Below are positions 41,082 to 51,465 of a DNA stretch of 64,000 bases, piece by piece; within the stretch, counting starts at the first letter, position 1, and every line of letters begins with the position of its first letter. Source of the DNA: Vibrio sp. LaRot3 (lineage in GTDB: Bacteria > Pseudomonadota > Gammaproteobacteria > Enterobacterales > Vibrionaceae). Below the pieces are notes generated by a model. The model was not told where the DNA came from and searched no databases. It saw only the letters and a program-made list of their open reading frames with translations. The stretch is taken from assembly GCF_027587025.1 (NCBI RefSeq), contig NZ_JAPPTI010000004.1, positions 1 through 64,000 of the forward strand. Direction: 5' to 3'. The position numbers and the translations under genes are program-made.

Positions 41082-41195
41082 GATGAATAACTCCGCATTG
41101 TTGAGTTGTTAAACATTAGTAATTAGGGCGAACAAAACCCAGCCACTTACCTATAAAGCAAGGCGGCTAGGTTTTCTTACTTGCAAAGCCGTTAA

Positions 41196-41747
41196 TTACT
41201 TCTTCTTAGGGGCCAGTACCATGATCATCTGACGACCTTCAATCTTCTTAGGGAAAGATTCCACTACTGCTAAATCAACAGTGTCCTCTTTCAGACGATT
41301 AAGAACGTCAACACCGATGTCTTGGTGAGCCATTTCGCGGCCACGGAAGCGAATTGTTACCTTCACTTTGTTGCCGTCTTCAAGGAAACGCGTCAGGTTG
41401 CGTAGTTTTACCTGATAGTCTCCAATATCAGTTCCAGGACGGAATTTAACTTCCTTAATCTGAACCTGCTTTTGCTTTTTCTTCTGCTCTTTAGCAGATT
41501 TGCTCTTCTCAAAGAGGAATTTACCGTAGTCCATAACACGGCACACAGGTGGCTCAGCGTTAGGACTAATTTCCACTAGATCCATGCCCGCTTCTTCAGC
41601 TGCTGCAACTGCTTCTTGAATAGAAACAACACCAACAGACTCACCATCAGCGCCAGTTAAACGAACTTCACGAACGCCACGAATTTCACCGTTTAAACGA
41701 TGAGCATTTTGTTTGGCCGGTACTTGACCGCGTCTTCCGCCTTTAAT
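41196..41747 (-). CDS. infC: Translation initiation factor IF-3, AUU start
   Basis: The conserved coding sequence extends upstream of the first ATG to the frame [21 protein letters not shown], which begins at ATT (41747) behind GGAGGAATAAACT. This is the known rare AUU start of infC, used for IF-3 autoregulation. It gives 183 residues (E. coli 180). The gene starts three bases after the thrS stop. The C-terminal domain ([18 protein letters not shown]) is complete. Confidence 0.96.
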   Translation of the reverse strand: MKGGRRGQVPAKQNAHRLNGEIRGVREVRLTGADGESVGVVSIQEAVAAAEEAGMDLVEISPNAEPPVCRVMDYGKFLFEKSKSAKEQKKKQKQVQIKEVKFRPGTDIGDYQVKLRNLTRFLEDGNKVKVTIRFRGREMAHQDIGVDVLNRLKEDTVDLAVVESFPKKIEGRQMIMVLAPKKK

Positions 41748-41750
41748 AGT

Positions 41751-43679
41751 TTATTCCTCCAGATTGAGCTTACGGGTAGAGATCTCGTCTTGGATGTATG
41801 CAATAAAGTCATCCACTTTAAATTTACCAAGATCTTTACCTTTACGGGTACGTACTGCGATTTCACCGGCTTCCATTTCTTGGTCACCACAAACCAGCAT
41901 ATACGGTACACGCTTCAAAGTGTGTTCGCGGATTTTAAAGCCTATCTTCTCATTTCTCAAGTCCGCTTTGGCTCTAATTCCACATTTTTGTAGTTTTTGT
42001 GCAACTTCTTTCGCGTAATCAGACTGCTTATCAGTAATGTTCATGATTACTGCTTGCTCTGGCGCCAACCACGTTGGGAAGAAGCCGTAGTATTCTTCAA
42101 TCAGAATACCGATGAAACGCTCTAGAGAGCCAAGAATTGCGCGGTGAATCATTACCGGCACTTGACGCTCATTGTTTTCATCTACGTATGTTGCACCTAG
42201 ACGGCCAGGTAGGTTGAAGTCTAGCTGAACCGTACCACATTGCCATGCACGGTCTAGACAATCGTGTAGCGTGAATTCGATCTTAGGACCGTAGAATGCA
42301 CCTTCGCCTTCTTGAATTTCATATTCGATGTTCATCGCTTCAAGAGACTGTTTTAGAGCTTCTTCAGATTGATCCCAGATTTCATCTGAACCTACACGCT
42401 TTTCTGGGCGAGTAGACAGCTTCACTACAATGTTTTCAAAACCGAACGTTTGGTACGTGTCGTACACCATCTTAATGCAAGACGTTACTTCGTCTTGGAT
42501 TTGGCTTTCAGTACAGAAGATGTGTGCATCATCCTGAGTGAAGCCGCGTACACGCATAATACCGTGTAGCGCACCAGATGGCTCGTTACGGTGACATGAG
42601 CCAAACTCAGCCATACGTAACGGTAGGTCGCGGTAAGATTTCAGACCTTGGTTGAAGATCTGTACGTGACCTGGGCAGTTCATAGGCTTAAGCGCGTAAT
42701 CGCGGTTTTCAGAAGCCGTAGTGAACATTGCGTCTGCGTATTTGTCCCAGTGACCTGAACGTTCCCAAAGAACACGGTCCATGATTAGAGGACCTTTCAC
42801 TTCTTGGTAATCGTATTCTGTCAGTTTCTGACGAATGAATACTTCTAGATCACGGAAAATAGACCAACCATTGTGATGCCAGAACACCATACCCGGTGCT
42901 TCTTGCTGCATGTGGAATAGGTCTAGCTGCTTACCGATCTTACGGTGGTCACGCTTCGCTGCTTCTTCTAAGCGCGTTAGGTGAGCCTTAAGTGCTTTCT
43001 TATCGTGGAAAGCGGTACCGTAGATACGCTGAAGCATCTTGTTATCGCTGTTACCACGCCAGTATGCACCAGCTACGTTTAGTAGCGTGAAATGCTGACA
43101 GAAACCCATATGTGGAACGTGAGGGCCACGACACATATCGATGTATTCTTCATGGTGGTAAAGACCTGGACGATCATCACGAGATACGTTTTCGTCTAGG
43201 ATTTCCATTTTGTAAGTTTCGCCACGTGATTCAAATGCATCACGCGCTTCCTGCCAGCTTACCTTTTTCTTAATAACTTGATACTTGGTCTTAGCAAGCT
43301 CTTTCATGCGCTTTTCAATCTTCTCAAGATCTTCTTGCGTTAGAGATTGCTCTAGATCGATATCGTAGTAGAAGCCGTTGTCGATGGTTGGACCGATCGC
43401 CATTTTCGCATCAGGGAAAAGCTGCTTAACTGCGTGACCAAGAAGGTGAGCACAAGAGTGACGAACGATTTCTAGACCGTCGTCTTCATCTTTAACTGTG
43501 ATGATTTCAAGGCTTGCATCTTGCTCGATTAGGTCACACGCATCCACGCGAACGCCATCTACACGGCCAGCGATGGTTGCTTTCGCAAGACCTGGGCCAA
43601 TAGATTGAGCGACTTCAAGAGTAGAAACTGGGTTGTCAAATTGACGCTGACTGCCGTCAGGAAGTGTAATAATAGGCAT
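41751..43679 (-). CDS. thrS: Threonyl-tRNA synthetase
   Basis: From ATG 43679 the product is 642 residues, exactly the E. coli length. Domains in order: N-terminal TGS, the editing domain with [10 protein letters not shown], the class II catalytic core ([24 protein letters not shown], motif 3 near [14 protein letters not shown]) and the anticodon-binding domain. An upstream ATG adding 15 residues lies in the leader and is rejected. The leader carries tRNA-like hairpins (see the operator entry). Confidence 0.97.
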   Translation of the reverse strand: MPIITLPDGSQRQFDNPVSTLEVAQSIGPGLAKATIAGRVDGVRVDACDLIEQDASLEIITVKDEDDGLEIVRHSCAHLLGHAVKQLFPDAKMAIGPTIDNGFYYDIDLEQSLTQEDLEKIEKRMKELAKTKYQVIKKKVSWQEARDAFESRGETYKMEILDENVSRDDRPGLYHHEEYIDMCRGPHVPHMGFCQHFTLLNVAGAYWRGNSDNKMLQRIYGTAFHDKKALKAHLTRLEEAAKRDHRKIGKQLDLFHMQQEAPGMVFWHHNGWSIFRDLEVFIRQKLTEYDYQEVKGPLIMDRVLWERSGHWDKYADAMFTTASENRDYALKPMNCPGHVQIFNQGLKSYRDLPLRMAEFGSCHRNEPSGALHGIMRVRGFTQDDAHIFCTESQIQDEVTSCIKMVYDTYQTFGFENIVVKLSTRPEKRVGSDEIWDQSEEALKQSLEAMNIEYEIQEGEGAFYGPKIEFTLHDCLDRAWQCGTVQLDFNLPGRLGATYVDENNERQVPVMIHRAILGSLERFIGILIEEYYGFFPTWLAPEQAVIMNITDKQSDYAKEVAQKLQKCGIRAKADLRNEKIGFKIREHTLKRVPYMLVCGDQEMEAGEIAVRTRKGKDLGKFKVDDFIAYIQDEISTRKLNLEE

Positions 43680-43697
43680 GTAATTTCCTTTACAGTG

Positions 43698-43759
43698 GTG
43701 TTGCATACCAAGCAACACATGCATTTTTACTTAATGCGTGCAACGATTGCTGCATTAAG
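43698..43759 (-). promoter_or_regulatory. thrS translational operator with tRNA-Thr anticodon-like hairpins
   Basis: On the minus strand, GTGTTGC and GCAACAC (43698-43718) form a 7-bp stem closing the 7-base loop TTGGTAT, whose centre reads GGT, the threonine anticodon GGU. It ends 18 bases before the start codon, close to the AAAGGA ribosome-binding site. A second hairpin, CTTAATGC/GCATTAAG (43730-43759), has a CGT in its inner loop. E. coli thrS has such tRNA-mimicking hairpins, bound by ThrRS to repress its own translation. Confidence 0.75.
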
Positions 43760-43906
43760 CGAGTAAATGAAAGTAAGTTGTCCGTTCTGCGCAAGTACGG
43801 ATGCACAGGTTGGGCAAGCAGACATTGTAACCTAACCAAACAAAATAACAATCAAAGTCACAAAATTACTGAAACCAAAACACGTCAAGCAAACGACCAA
43901 AAACAA

Positions 43907-43940
43907 AAATGCCGCTAGGAATGAACTCCTAACGGCATTT
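43907..43940 (-). terminator. Rho-independent terminator of the chemotaxis receptor gene
   Basis: AAATGCCGCTAGGA and TCCTAACGGCATTT form a 14-bp stem with one mismatch, followed on the minus strand by TTGTTTTTGG. It lies just after the receptor stop at 43962. The rest of 43760-43906 is AT-rich, without a gene, and should contain the thrS promoter. Confidence 0.8.
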
Positions 43941-43961
43941 TATTGGGGTATAACTTAACGC

Positions 43962-45590
43962 TTAAAGCGTGAAGAATGAAAGCTGCGCTTTTTGCTTCTC
44001 AGCTAGTTGAGAAAGCTCAGTACTTGCGCTCGCGCTTTGGCTGATACCAGTTACATTTTGGTTGACCAGCTCAGACATGTTCACCACGTTGCGGTTAATG
44101 TCTTGCGTTACTTGTGACTGCTGCTCAGCGGCCGTCGCAACTTGAGTGTTAGTGTCGTTAATGTTTGCTACCGACTCGGTAATTCCCATTAGTGCTTCGT
44201 TCGCCTGTTGAGCTAGCTCATTGTTCTTGTTCAGCATATCTAGGCTAAGCTGCATGCTGTCGTTTGCAAGACCAGACTGCTTTTGTAGCTCTTCAATGAT
44301 GGCTTGGATTTCACCCGTCGACTCTTGAGTACGAGCTGCAAGCATACGAACTTCATCAGCAACAACCGCAAACCCACGACCTGACTCACCCGCACGCGCC
44401 GCTTCGATTGCTGCGTTAAGCGCTAGTAGGTTGGTCTGCTCAGAAATACCGCTGATCACTTCGATCACGTTGTTGATTTGCTCTGATTGCTCTTTTAGCT
44501 TAGTCACGACAACCGCTGCGTCATTCAGGGCAGTATTCATCTGCTGGCTTGCATCGCTGCTTTCGTTAAACGTAGCCAATGCTGATTGTGCTAACTGGTC
44601 TGCATCGCGAGCCGTTGTATCAGCAAGCTGTGCATTATCACTTACATTGTCTGCTGTGCTTGATAGTTCATTAACAGCTGAAGCAACTTGTTCGATTTCA
44701 GCCAGTTCTTGTTGTGCATTGCTCTCCGCTTGGTTCATTACAGCTGCAAGCTCTGTTGAAGCAGACGCGACTTCTTCACTGATGCGGATTAACTGATCTA
44801 CAGTTGAATGCAGTTGTTCAACAGTCACATTTACATCATTACTTAGCTGTGCAATCTCGTTGTCGCCATCAGCGTCAGCACGAACAGACAGGTCACCTTG
44901 CGCGACTTTACGCATTACTGCTTGTAGTTTTTGCACTGGAGTGACGATCATGCCTGATAGAATCCACGCTACAGAAAGTGATACTGCGAACACGCTCAGA
45001 ATCGTCCACATTGCAACGCTTTGAACTTTCGCCGCGGCACGATTGCTCTCTTCCATTGCTTCGCTTGAAATTGCGTTGACACGTTGAGATAGCTCGTTAA
45101 TTGCAGATACCATCACGTTACCGGTTTTACGGTATTGAGCGATAAAATCGTTGTATTCTTTTTGGCTTACCAAGCCTTGGTCGCGACGCTCAAAGAAGCT
45201 CACAGCATTAATTGAGTAATTAACGTACGCTTCAATGGCGCGATTTACATTCAACGCTTCGCTGCGGAACGTTTCGCGCGCAGCAATCTTATCCAAATCG
45301 ACTTGGATCTCTTGCATGCCTTGCTTAAGTTCTGTCATGAACGAATCACGACGTTCTGGATCGTAAATCGCGTATACCGCACTGATACGTAATGGGTAAA
45401 CACGATCATCGATATGAGCCAGTGTATCTTTATAAAACACCAAAGAGTCTGTATTTGAAGCAACCAATTCTTGTTCTGCTTCTAAATTGTTTTTAGTGAC
45501 CCAAAGTGCGATAAACAGAGCAATAGAGATAAACAGCACAGGGATGAGTACCTGTGTGCGAATAGAGAAGTTTTTCAGGGAAAACTGCAT
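43962..45590 (-). CDS. Methyl-accepting chemotaxis protein
   Basis: From ATG 45590 ([13 protein letters not shown]) the product has 542 residues. A TM helix (about 17-34) is followed by a helical periplasmic ligand domain, a second TM near 190-210, a HAMP segment, and the signalling domain. Its hairpin tip carries the conserved [19 protein letters not shown] and [19 protein letters not shown] blocks. No C-terminal CheR-docking pentapeptide is seen. It signals through CheA; the ligand is unknown. An ATG 12 codons upstream (45626) has no better start signal. Confidence 0.95.
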   Translation of the reverse strand: MQFSLKNFSIRTQVLIPVLFISIALFIALWVTKNNLEAEQELVASNTDSLVFYKDTLAHIDDRVYPLRISAVYAIYDPERRDSFMTELKQGMQEIQVDLDKIAARETFRSEALNVNRAIEAYVNYSINAVSFFERRDQGLVSQKEYNDFIAQYRKTGNVMVSAINELSQRVNAISSEAMEESNRAAAKVQSVAMWTILSVFAVSLSVAWILSGMIVTPVQKLQAVMRKVAQGDLSVRADADGDNEIAQLSNDVNVTVEQLHSTVDQLIRISEEVASASTELAAVMNQAESNAQQELAEIEQVASAVNELSSTADNVSDNAQLADTTARDADQLAQSALATFNESSDASQQMNTALNDAAVVVTKLKEQSEQINNVIEVISGISEQTNLLALNAAIEAARAGESGRGFAVVADEVRMLAARTQESTGEIQAIIEELQKQSGLANDSMQLSLDMLNKNNELAQQANEALMGITESVANINDTNTQVATAAEQQSQVTQDINRNVVNMSELVNQNVTGISQSASASTELSQLAEKQKAQLSFFTL

Positions 45591-45939
45591 GTATGCCTCA
45601 ACTAAGTAAATGTTAATCGCATCCATGCAATGGGAATAGTCCCAACGTTTTGTTAGCGCGAAGTTTATTACAAAATATGAATAGCTGTCTACCCCTGTAA
45701 GCTATTAATTTTAAGATATTTTTGTAATTGTTCAGTGCCAATTTTCCGGCAGACTAAGTCGAAGCAATGGCGCTTTAAGCAACTGCCTGAAAAAAAACAA
45801 TATTAAGTTCCATATAGGTCAACGCCTTCTTTGTTGCACAAACTTTCAGCAGGCTCTGTTGGATAAATAAACACACAAAATACAAATACGACCATAGTAA
45901 AAACTATGGCCGTATGAAGTGACTACTTCCATTTTTTGG
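45591..45939. other. Intergenic region between the chemotaxis gene and tssM
   Basis: This 349-bp AT-rich stretch holds the promoter of the leftward chemotaxis gene (boxes not assigned) and, at 45886-45915, a hairpin ATACGACCATAGT/ACTATGGCCGTAT with one mismatch that ends the T6SS operon on the minus strand. I see no further gene. Confidence 0.6.
45886..45915 (-). terminator. Terminator-like hairpin after tssM
   Basis: A 13-bp stem with one mismatch and a four-base loop, followed on the minus strand by TTTGTATTTTG. It lies 25 bp after the tssM stop. Confidence 0.7.
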
Positions 45940-48900
45940 TTAATAGAGGTTACGCGTTAGCTTAAACGACTTAAATACATCTTGAGTGAAAGGGTTGTCA
46001 TCTTCATCAGATGCAACTCGATAAGTCACTGCGCCATTATCAAATGAGAAGCGATAATCGATAGAGGTCGCGCTCGCTCGGACCACTTCCCCTTGGTCTA
46101 GCAACCTAAAGAATGCCCAAGGACCACGTAACACGACGCTACGAGGCGAGGAGTTACCTTGAATAGGAACTAACGTTACCTTGGATTCTGCACTTTCTTT
46201 TAAGCTATTTGGCCAAATAAGCTCTACGCTATCTCGGCGGCCATGGCTATACGCTAAGTACTGGCCATCGATGTTTAGTACCCCTCTTCGCTTGTTACTG
46301 GTTAACTTGCGTGGCTCTATCGAGAAGCTCACATCCAGTATCCCTTTTTTATTAAAGAACGCCTGTTGAATTTTGTGAGACTGATTGATTTGGTGCAGCA
46401 CATACGGATTAATCGGTAGATTAAACGAACTGTCGTCTTTGTTGCGGCTCGCGACAATAAGAGGCTTCAAGTGCGTTGCGTAGAAAGCGTCCAACGTACC
46501 ATTCGGGGCAAAGAAGGCTTCAAAATCTTGCAGAGACGCTTCTTTTCTCGCATGAGGGTTGAACGGATAGCGCCCTTTCAACTTCTGCTCAAACTGCAAG
46601 TAAACATCTTGATACCATTTTTTACCCAAATGAGCGGTCGCCTCCTGTTTGACGACATACCAAGACTCCTCCGCCACTTTGCCAATCAATCGGTTCAAAG
46701 GTGCCGGCAAACCTTCAGCAATACGCGCAAGGGCATCGATTGGGTCATCACGCTGAGACAACAGCTTGTCTTTGATAGCATCCAATGCTGCTCCACCTTG
46801 GCTTGGTGCTTTTTCCATCGCAACGAGATATTGATGCAGCGTATCGATCGAGTCGATAACCTGATGTACATACGGCGGTTTTTCCCCCACTGGCGTTAAC
46901 ATATCATTCAGCTCGCCAAAGTGACGTTTCAACCCTAGATTGACCTTCTCACGCGATTGAGCTTGCCATGTAATACTCACCGCTTGGTCAATCAGATTAT
47001 CACTACCAATTTGGGTGTTTTCTTCAACCACTCGCAGTAGACGCATCAAAGGTTCAGCGTTGGCTACAAGGTTCTCTAGCACTTGGGTACTTTCACTGAG
47101 CGTCGTAAAGTAGCGCATATCAAGCTTATCGAGTACATCTGTCCAAGAGCGGGCGTAATCCGAGATGTAGAGGTCAAGCAGCATGCCTCGAAGCGCTTGT
47201 ACGTCAGCCTCACTAAACTGGGTCGATTCGGTTTCGCCCAATACCCAACTGTCGATAAGAGCCAGTTCAGAGACACTTTCTAGTTTAGGAATGAAGTATT
47301 CATTTAAACCTTTCGGAGTGAATAATTGCGGCACGGTAAATACACGATTCGCAGCGCGTTGTTCATCAAATACCAAGGCAAAACTTGGTCCAATAAGGTT
47401 ATCCAAATGAAGTGCTGGCCCAAGTACAAATTGAGAGTTACGACGTAATCCTTGATACACCCTTTGCTCAATCGGCAATTTTCCAAGCTGGTACTGCGCA
47501 TGTTTGATTGTCACGTCATGTGGGTAAAGAGCCATGATTGCATCGACATCGGCATCACTTTTTGCCGTTTCTAGATCGGAGGTTTCCATCGCCACCAGCA
47601 AGTGGTCCATCAGATCATTTTGCATTGCCGCGCGGCCAACGTAATACTCCTGCCACAGCTGAGAGAAATACTCTTCAACCATTGGGGTAATTCGACCACT
47701 CTTATCCACCACCATCTTATAAACACGTAACGCTTCGAGTTTTTGCTCATCATTTTTCGCATGTTTAAGCTCGTAAACCACTTGCTCTAGCAACAATGGA
47801 ACAAAGCGTTTCTGCAATACATCATGATACGTTTGCTCAATTTCCGGCGCGATTTTATGCCCCTGAAAGAGCGCAAAGTCTTTCATCGCCGCCATATCAC
47901 CTTTGTAGTCGCCAAAGACTTGAGCAGAATCACGCAGTTCATTAAGTGCTTGGATAGTTGAGCGAAGTGACGTAGATGAAGCCACTTGATTTAGAGCTTG
48001 ATAGCTGTTCGCTTTCGCCAATACGCTGTCAGAACGTTCAATGTTTTGCTGATAGTTAACGTGCCAAACACCGACCATCGCGGCAGCAGCAGCAATGCCT
48101 AGACCACCAATCACTCGCGTTTTACGCGCTGCCTTTTTCAATGAACTTAGGTTGCCTGACGCTAATCCTGCTTCTTTATACAATACCGCTTGGAATAGCT
48201 GCTCAATGAAATAGGCTTGCGACACCTTACTACGAACCGTTTTACCAATTGGATTATCGATTTCATAACGGCGTGAGGTCGCATCTGAAAACGCATTCAC
48301 CATCACCCCTTGCTGGAATGCCGAGGTTAAGAACACACCACGTAAGCCAAGATCGCTCGGGGCAACTTCACCTGTAAAGGTCTCGTTAAGCAGCCTCATG
48401 ACCATCTCATTAAGCCCTTTCATCTGACGACTAAAGGCAAATAATTGCTGACCACGCTCTGCAATACGCGATTCACCCATGCCTGCGCTAGCACGATAAG
48501 CCAGATCTTTTGCCCAATGCTCAAACTGAGACTCAATAGAGGCAATTGCCGTTTTAGCATCTTGAGAAGAAAGGTTGACGCTAAAACCAAGCGCCTCGGC
48601 GCGCTCTTTGGCAGATAATGATGCGAAGGTATGCTCAAAGCCTTCCAACAAATCGAGCTTCGTCACAACTAAATATACCGGTACGCGACTCGAGAGAGTT
48701 TGGTTAATTTCAACTAGGCGAGTTTGAATTAACGCCGCTTGGGCTTTACGTTCCGTTTCTGAGCGAGTAATCAAGCTGGCAGCATCTACACCAATAATGA
48801 TGCCATTAAGCGGTTGGCGCTGACGATATTTGGCTAACCACTCTAAGTAACTCTTCCAAATTTGTTGTGTGCCTTTTTCCTCTGAACCATTGTTTGCCTG

Positions 48901-49479
48901 TTCAGCATTTAATAGTTCGCTGCTTGGCTCCCAAATCATTGAGTTTTCACCAACCCAACAATCAAGGTCCACTTCATGACCATCGGTTGTGATTCTCTGA
49001 CGCTTAAAAGTCTCGCCGCTGCGATTAACTAAGCTGCTTTTTCCGCACTCAGAAGCGCCGATGCATAGGTACCAAGGTGTTTGATATGGAAACTGGCTCT
49101 GTTTAGAAAAAGAACGTACTGATTCCATTGCGCCATCAAGCTGAAAATGAAAGCGCTCGTACCAACGTTGCTGCTCTTGTTCTGCTTTCTTAAGCTCTTT
49201 AGGATCCGGTTTCGCTGGTTGATCTGCCTGCATGGTGACGCGTAGTTTTCGCCATTGCCATGCCCAGAAGACCAAAATCCACGACAACAAATACGCGACG
49301 GTACAAAAAATTCGCGATGTGGTCGTTGCTAATGGCTGTTCACCATCGATTGTCCACCCGGCTCCCCACCACCAAACCGCGAAGATGGGAAACAAAAATA
49401 ATAACAAGAATAAAGTAGGTTTTGACGCTGACCACAACATTCTGATCGGCATTAAAATTCGACTTAGTGACGTCAACAT
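45940..49479 (-). CDS. tssM: T6SS membrane complex protein TssM (IcmF/VasK)
   Basis: 1179 residues. Two N-terminal TM helices (about 21-38 and 55-75), a cytoplasmic domain with Walker A GASECGKSS at 141-149, a third TM near 448-468 and a long periplasmic domain with IcmF and C-terminal DUF1215-like regions. TssM with TssL and TssJ forms the trans-envelope channel that anchors the baseplate. It ends the operon, 16 bp after tssA. Confidence 0.95.
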   Translation of the reverse strand: MLTSLSRILMPIRMLWSASKPTLFLLLFLFPIFAVWWWGAGWTIDGEQPLATTTSRIFCTVAYLLSWILVFWAWQWRKLRVTMQADQPAKPDPKELKKAEQEQQRWYERFHFQLDGAMESVRSFSKQSQFPYQTPWYLCIGASECGKSSLVNRSGETFKRQRITTDGHEVDLDCWVGENSMIWEPSSELLNAEQANNGSEEKGTQQIWKSYLEWLAKYRQRQPLNGIIIGVDAASLITRSETERKAQAALIQTRLVEINQTLSSRVPVYLVVTKLDLLEGFEHTFASLSAKERAEALGFSVNLSSQDAKTAIASIESQFEHWAKDLAYRASAGMGESRIAERGQQLFAFSRQMKGLNEMVMRLLNETFTGEVAPSDLGLRGVFLTSAFQQGVMVNAFSDATSRRYEIDNPIGKTVRSKVSQAYFIEQLFQAVLYKEAGLASGNLSSLKKAARKTRVIGGLGIAAAAAMVGVWHVNYQQNIERSDSVLAKANSYQALNQVASSTSLRSTIQALNELRDSAQVFGDYKGDMAAMKDFALFQGHKIAPEIEQTYHDVLQKRFVPLLLEQVVYELKHAKNDEQKLEALRVYKMVVDKSGRITPMVEEYFSQLWQEYYVGRAAMQNDLMDHLLVAMETSDLETAKSDADVDAIMALYPHDVTIKHAQYQLGKLPIEQRVYQGLRRNSQFVLGPALHLDNLIGPSFALVFDEQRAANRVFTVPQLFTPKGLNEYFIPKLESVSELALIDSWVLGETESTQFSEADVQALRGMLLDLYISDYARSWTDVLDKLDMRYFTTLSESTQVLENLVANAEPLMRLLRVVEENTQIGSDNLIDQAVSITWQAQSREKVNLGLKRHFGELNDMLTPVGEKPPYVHQVIDSIDTLHQYLVAMEKAPSQGGAALDAIKDKLLSQRDDPIDALARIAEGLPAPLNRLIGKVAEESWYVVKQEATAHLGKKWYQDVYLQFEQKLKGRYPFNPHARKEASLQDFEAFFAPNGTLDAFYATHLKPLIVASRNKDDSSFNLPINPYVLHQINQSHKIQQAFFNKKGILDVSFSIEPRKLTSNKRRGVLNIDGQYLAYSHGRRDSVELIWPNSLKESAESKVTLVPIQGNSSPRSVVLRGPWAFFRLLDQGEVVRASATSIDYRFSFDNGAVTYRVASDEDDNPFTQDVFKSFKLTRNLY

Positions 49480-49495
49480 GTGTTTTTCCTTTGTC

Positions 49496-50851
49496 CTACG
49501 ACGTTGATAAGTTTTGCAGTTTTTTAATCAGTGACGGCTCCCATTCTTCGACCGTCACATGCTTTATTTTTTCGACTAAATCTTGGCTTTGTAATCGAGC
49601 TAGGGACGACAAATTTGACTTGTTCATCAATTCTGCCATTTGGTATCGCCAATACGATTGCTCACGCAACTCTCTTGCTGATGACAAGCCTTTATCCAGT
49701 TCAGCCATAGCAAGTTCTAGATCGTCGGTATCCGGTAGCTGAATGCCCGCTCCAGAACTGGTGCTGTTACCTCCAGAAGGCGCATTGGCGCTTTGTAGCC
49801 ATTGCTGAACAGTAGCAGGAACAAATGGCTCGCCTGATTTAAACGATAAGTCATTGATAATTGGTAATCGGTCTAAGAAAGCATTCGCTTCTCGAGCGAT
49901 ACAATCCGCCCAATCTCGGTGGCCAAGCTTCAACGCAATATGTGCGCTCATGTAATGACCATCAAACCAATAAGGCGCAATCAAAAGGCTATTTTCTACT
50001 TGTTGCCATAATTCAAGGTCCGGACTAGCCATGCGCTCTTGATACTCTTGAGCTCGCTCTGTAGACATAAAACGTAGCGCTGTAACCCCATTACCATCAT
50101 GATCGGGCGCGGTGGTGATCGTGTGCCAAACCGCATAACGACGCATTGAGATAGCCAAGAGAGTGCCCGTTTCTTGCTGAGATACCTCTTGCGCTAGCTC
50201 TTGCAAAGTTTGCTTTAAGCTTTTGTCACTCGAGCGCGATGAAGTTGTAGTCATCGGCTTAGGAACTGGCTTAGCGCTTTGCTCACTCTCTACCGCTTTA
50301 CGCTCCTTCCACTGATTCAAACGGCTTTTGAGTAACGTGCTGACCTTATCTAGCTCAGACAGCTCTATCGCTTCTAACGCCTGCTCCCATGGTTCTAGCG
50401 TTTGAGTAAAGTTATGATGGCGAGATTCGGTTAGCTCATCGAAATTCAGCTTATCCAATGCTTGCTCGAAACGTTGCAAATGCAATTGAGCGTATTTATG
50501 GCGAATTCGTTTGCCTTTATTACCCGGAGCTGGAAAACAGTTTTCCCAAAAATGAGTGACAAAATCGACCCAAACTCGCATCGAAATTAAGTAATGGTCT
50601 AAACCCGCATGGTTTTGCAAACAAAGCTGCAGAAAACCCAGTACGCGAATATCTTTACTTTTACTGGCAAGAATATTGAGACACTGTTTTTGCACGTCAT
50701 CCCATTTAATGTCGGTATGATTGAGCGTGCCAAGTTTCATCATTTCTTGTTCAATAAAATCAAACTCTGCATCATCTTCAAGCTTGATACCCGCAGGGCT
50801 TTCATCGCTTATCGCCGCAGTAACTTTGTGGCGAAAATCTGAAATATCCAT
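49496..50851 (-). CDS. tssA: T6SS protein TssA (VasJ type)
   Basis: From ATG 50851 the product has 451 residues. An ImpA-like N-terminal domain (RVLGFLQLCLQNHAGLD, FVTHFWENCFPAPG) is followed by a flexible middle and a C-terminal domain (YWRYQMAELMNKS). TssA primes the baseplate and sheath. Position after the VasI gene matches VCA0119. An upstream TTG at 50866 would overlap the VasI stop and is less likely. Confidence 0.88.
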   Translation of the reverse strand: MDISDFRHKVTAAISDESPAGIKLEDDAEFDFIEQEMMKLGTLNHTDIKWDDVQKQCLNILASKSKDIRVLGFLQLCLQNHAGLDHYLISMRVWVDFVTHFWENCFPAPGNKGKRIRHKYAQLHLQRFEQALDKLNFDELTESRHHNFTQTLEPWEQALEAIELSELDKVSTLLKSRLNQWKERKAVESEQSAKPVPKPMTTTSSRSSDKSLKQTLQELAQEVSQQETGTLLAISMRRYAVWHTITTAPDHDGNGVTALRFMSTERAQEYQERMASPDLELWQQVENSLLIAPYWFDGHYMSAHIALKLGHRDWADCIAREANAFLDRLPIINDLSFKSGEPFVPATVQQWLQSANAPSGGNSTSSGAGIQLPDTDDLELAMAELDKGLSSARELREQSYWRYQMAELMNKSNLSSLARLQSQDLVEKIKHVTVEEWEPSLIKKLQNLSTS

Positions 50852-50859
50852 ATCAAAAC

Positions 50860-51465
50860 CTACCAACTACACGGGTCACGGAGTGCTTCAATAACACCCG
50901 CTACCTGACTGGTTTCAAATCGCAAGCCATCAAAACCACGAGCACTAGAGCGCAGAGTGACGCTTTCTCGATTCATTAAACGCTTCATCAATGAAATCGC
51001 AGGCAACCCTCTGGAGGCTTCAAAGATTAAACCTGAGTCATCACTGCGCCATGACTGACGCTCTCCATTTAACACAGAGATAGACACGCGCGCCGCCGAT
51101 ACTGGCTCAGGTAAATAAAGCTCAACGCGTGAGATATTGTCGATACAACTCATCACCAACACTTTGCCTTCCTGTTGTGATGGCAAAGTAATCAGCGCGC
51201 GTTTATTTTGTTCATCGACCTCAACTCTCGGGGATAAGTCCCCCTCTGACCTCTCTTGCTCTAAGCGCTTGACCAATAGCCACGACAACGGTTTCTCTCC
51301 TGAACTGACTTTGGCCGATTCGAACACACGATCAAAGCAAGTTAGGCGCTGATTGGGCGTGGTAATTTCCGCGCATTGATACGCTTGTGATAATTGCTCA
51401 CTGGCGATGCTTGGTAAGGTGACGGTTACGGCAGAGACCATGAGACCGCTGATAAAGAATTTCAT
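50860..51465 (-). CDS. vasI: T6SS-associated protein VasI
   Basis: From ATG 51465 the product has 201 residues with a signal peptide (MKFFISGLMVSAVTVTLPSIAS). The mature part has cysteines in AYQCAEITTPNQRLTCFD, as in VCA0118/TagO-type proteins. It is periplasmic and its role is not settled. The start overlaps the vasH stop as ATGA. Confidence 0.82.
   Translation of the reverse strand: MKFFISGLMVSAVTVTLPSIASEQLSQAYQCAEITTPNQRLTCFDRVFESAKVSSGEKPLSWLLVKRLEQERSEGDLSPRVEVDEQNKRALITLPSQQEGKVLVMSCIDNISRVELYLPEPVSAARVSISVLNGERQSWRSDDSGLIFEASRGLPAISLMKRLMNRESVTLRSSARGFDGLRFETSQVAGVIEALRDPCSW

Noticed and set aside
41196..41585. Short infC starting at ATG 41585
   Set aside because: It would lack the IF-3 N-terminal domain; the conserved frame extends to ATT 41747 with a strong ribosome-binding site, the known infC start.
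41692..41698. Single TTTAAAC in infC, and others at 37753 and 47302, as further members of the phased repeat
   Set aside because: They have no partner at 11-bp spacing and lie outside the phage; single heptamers are expected by chance.
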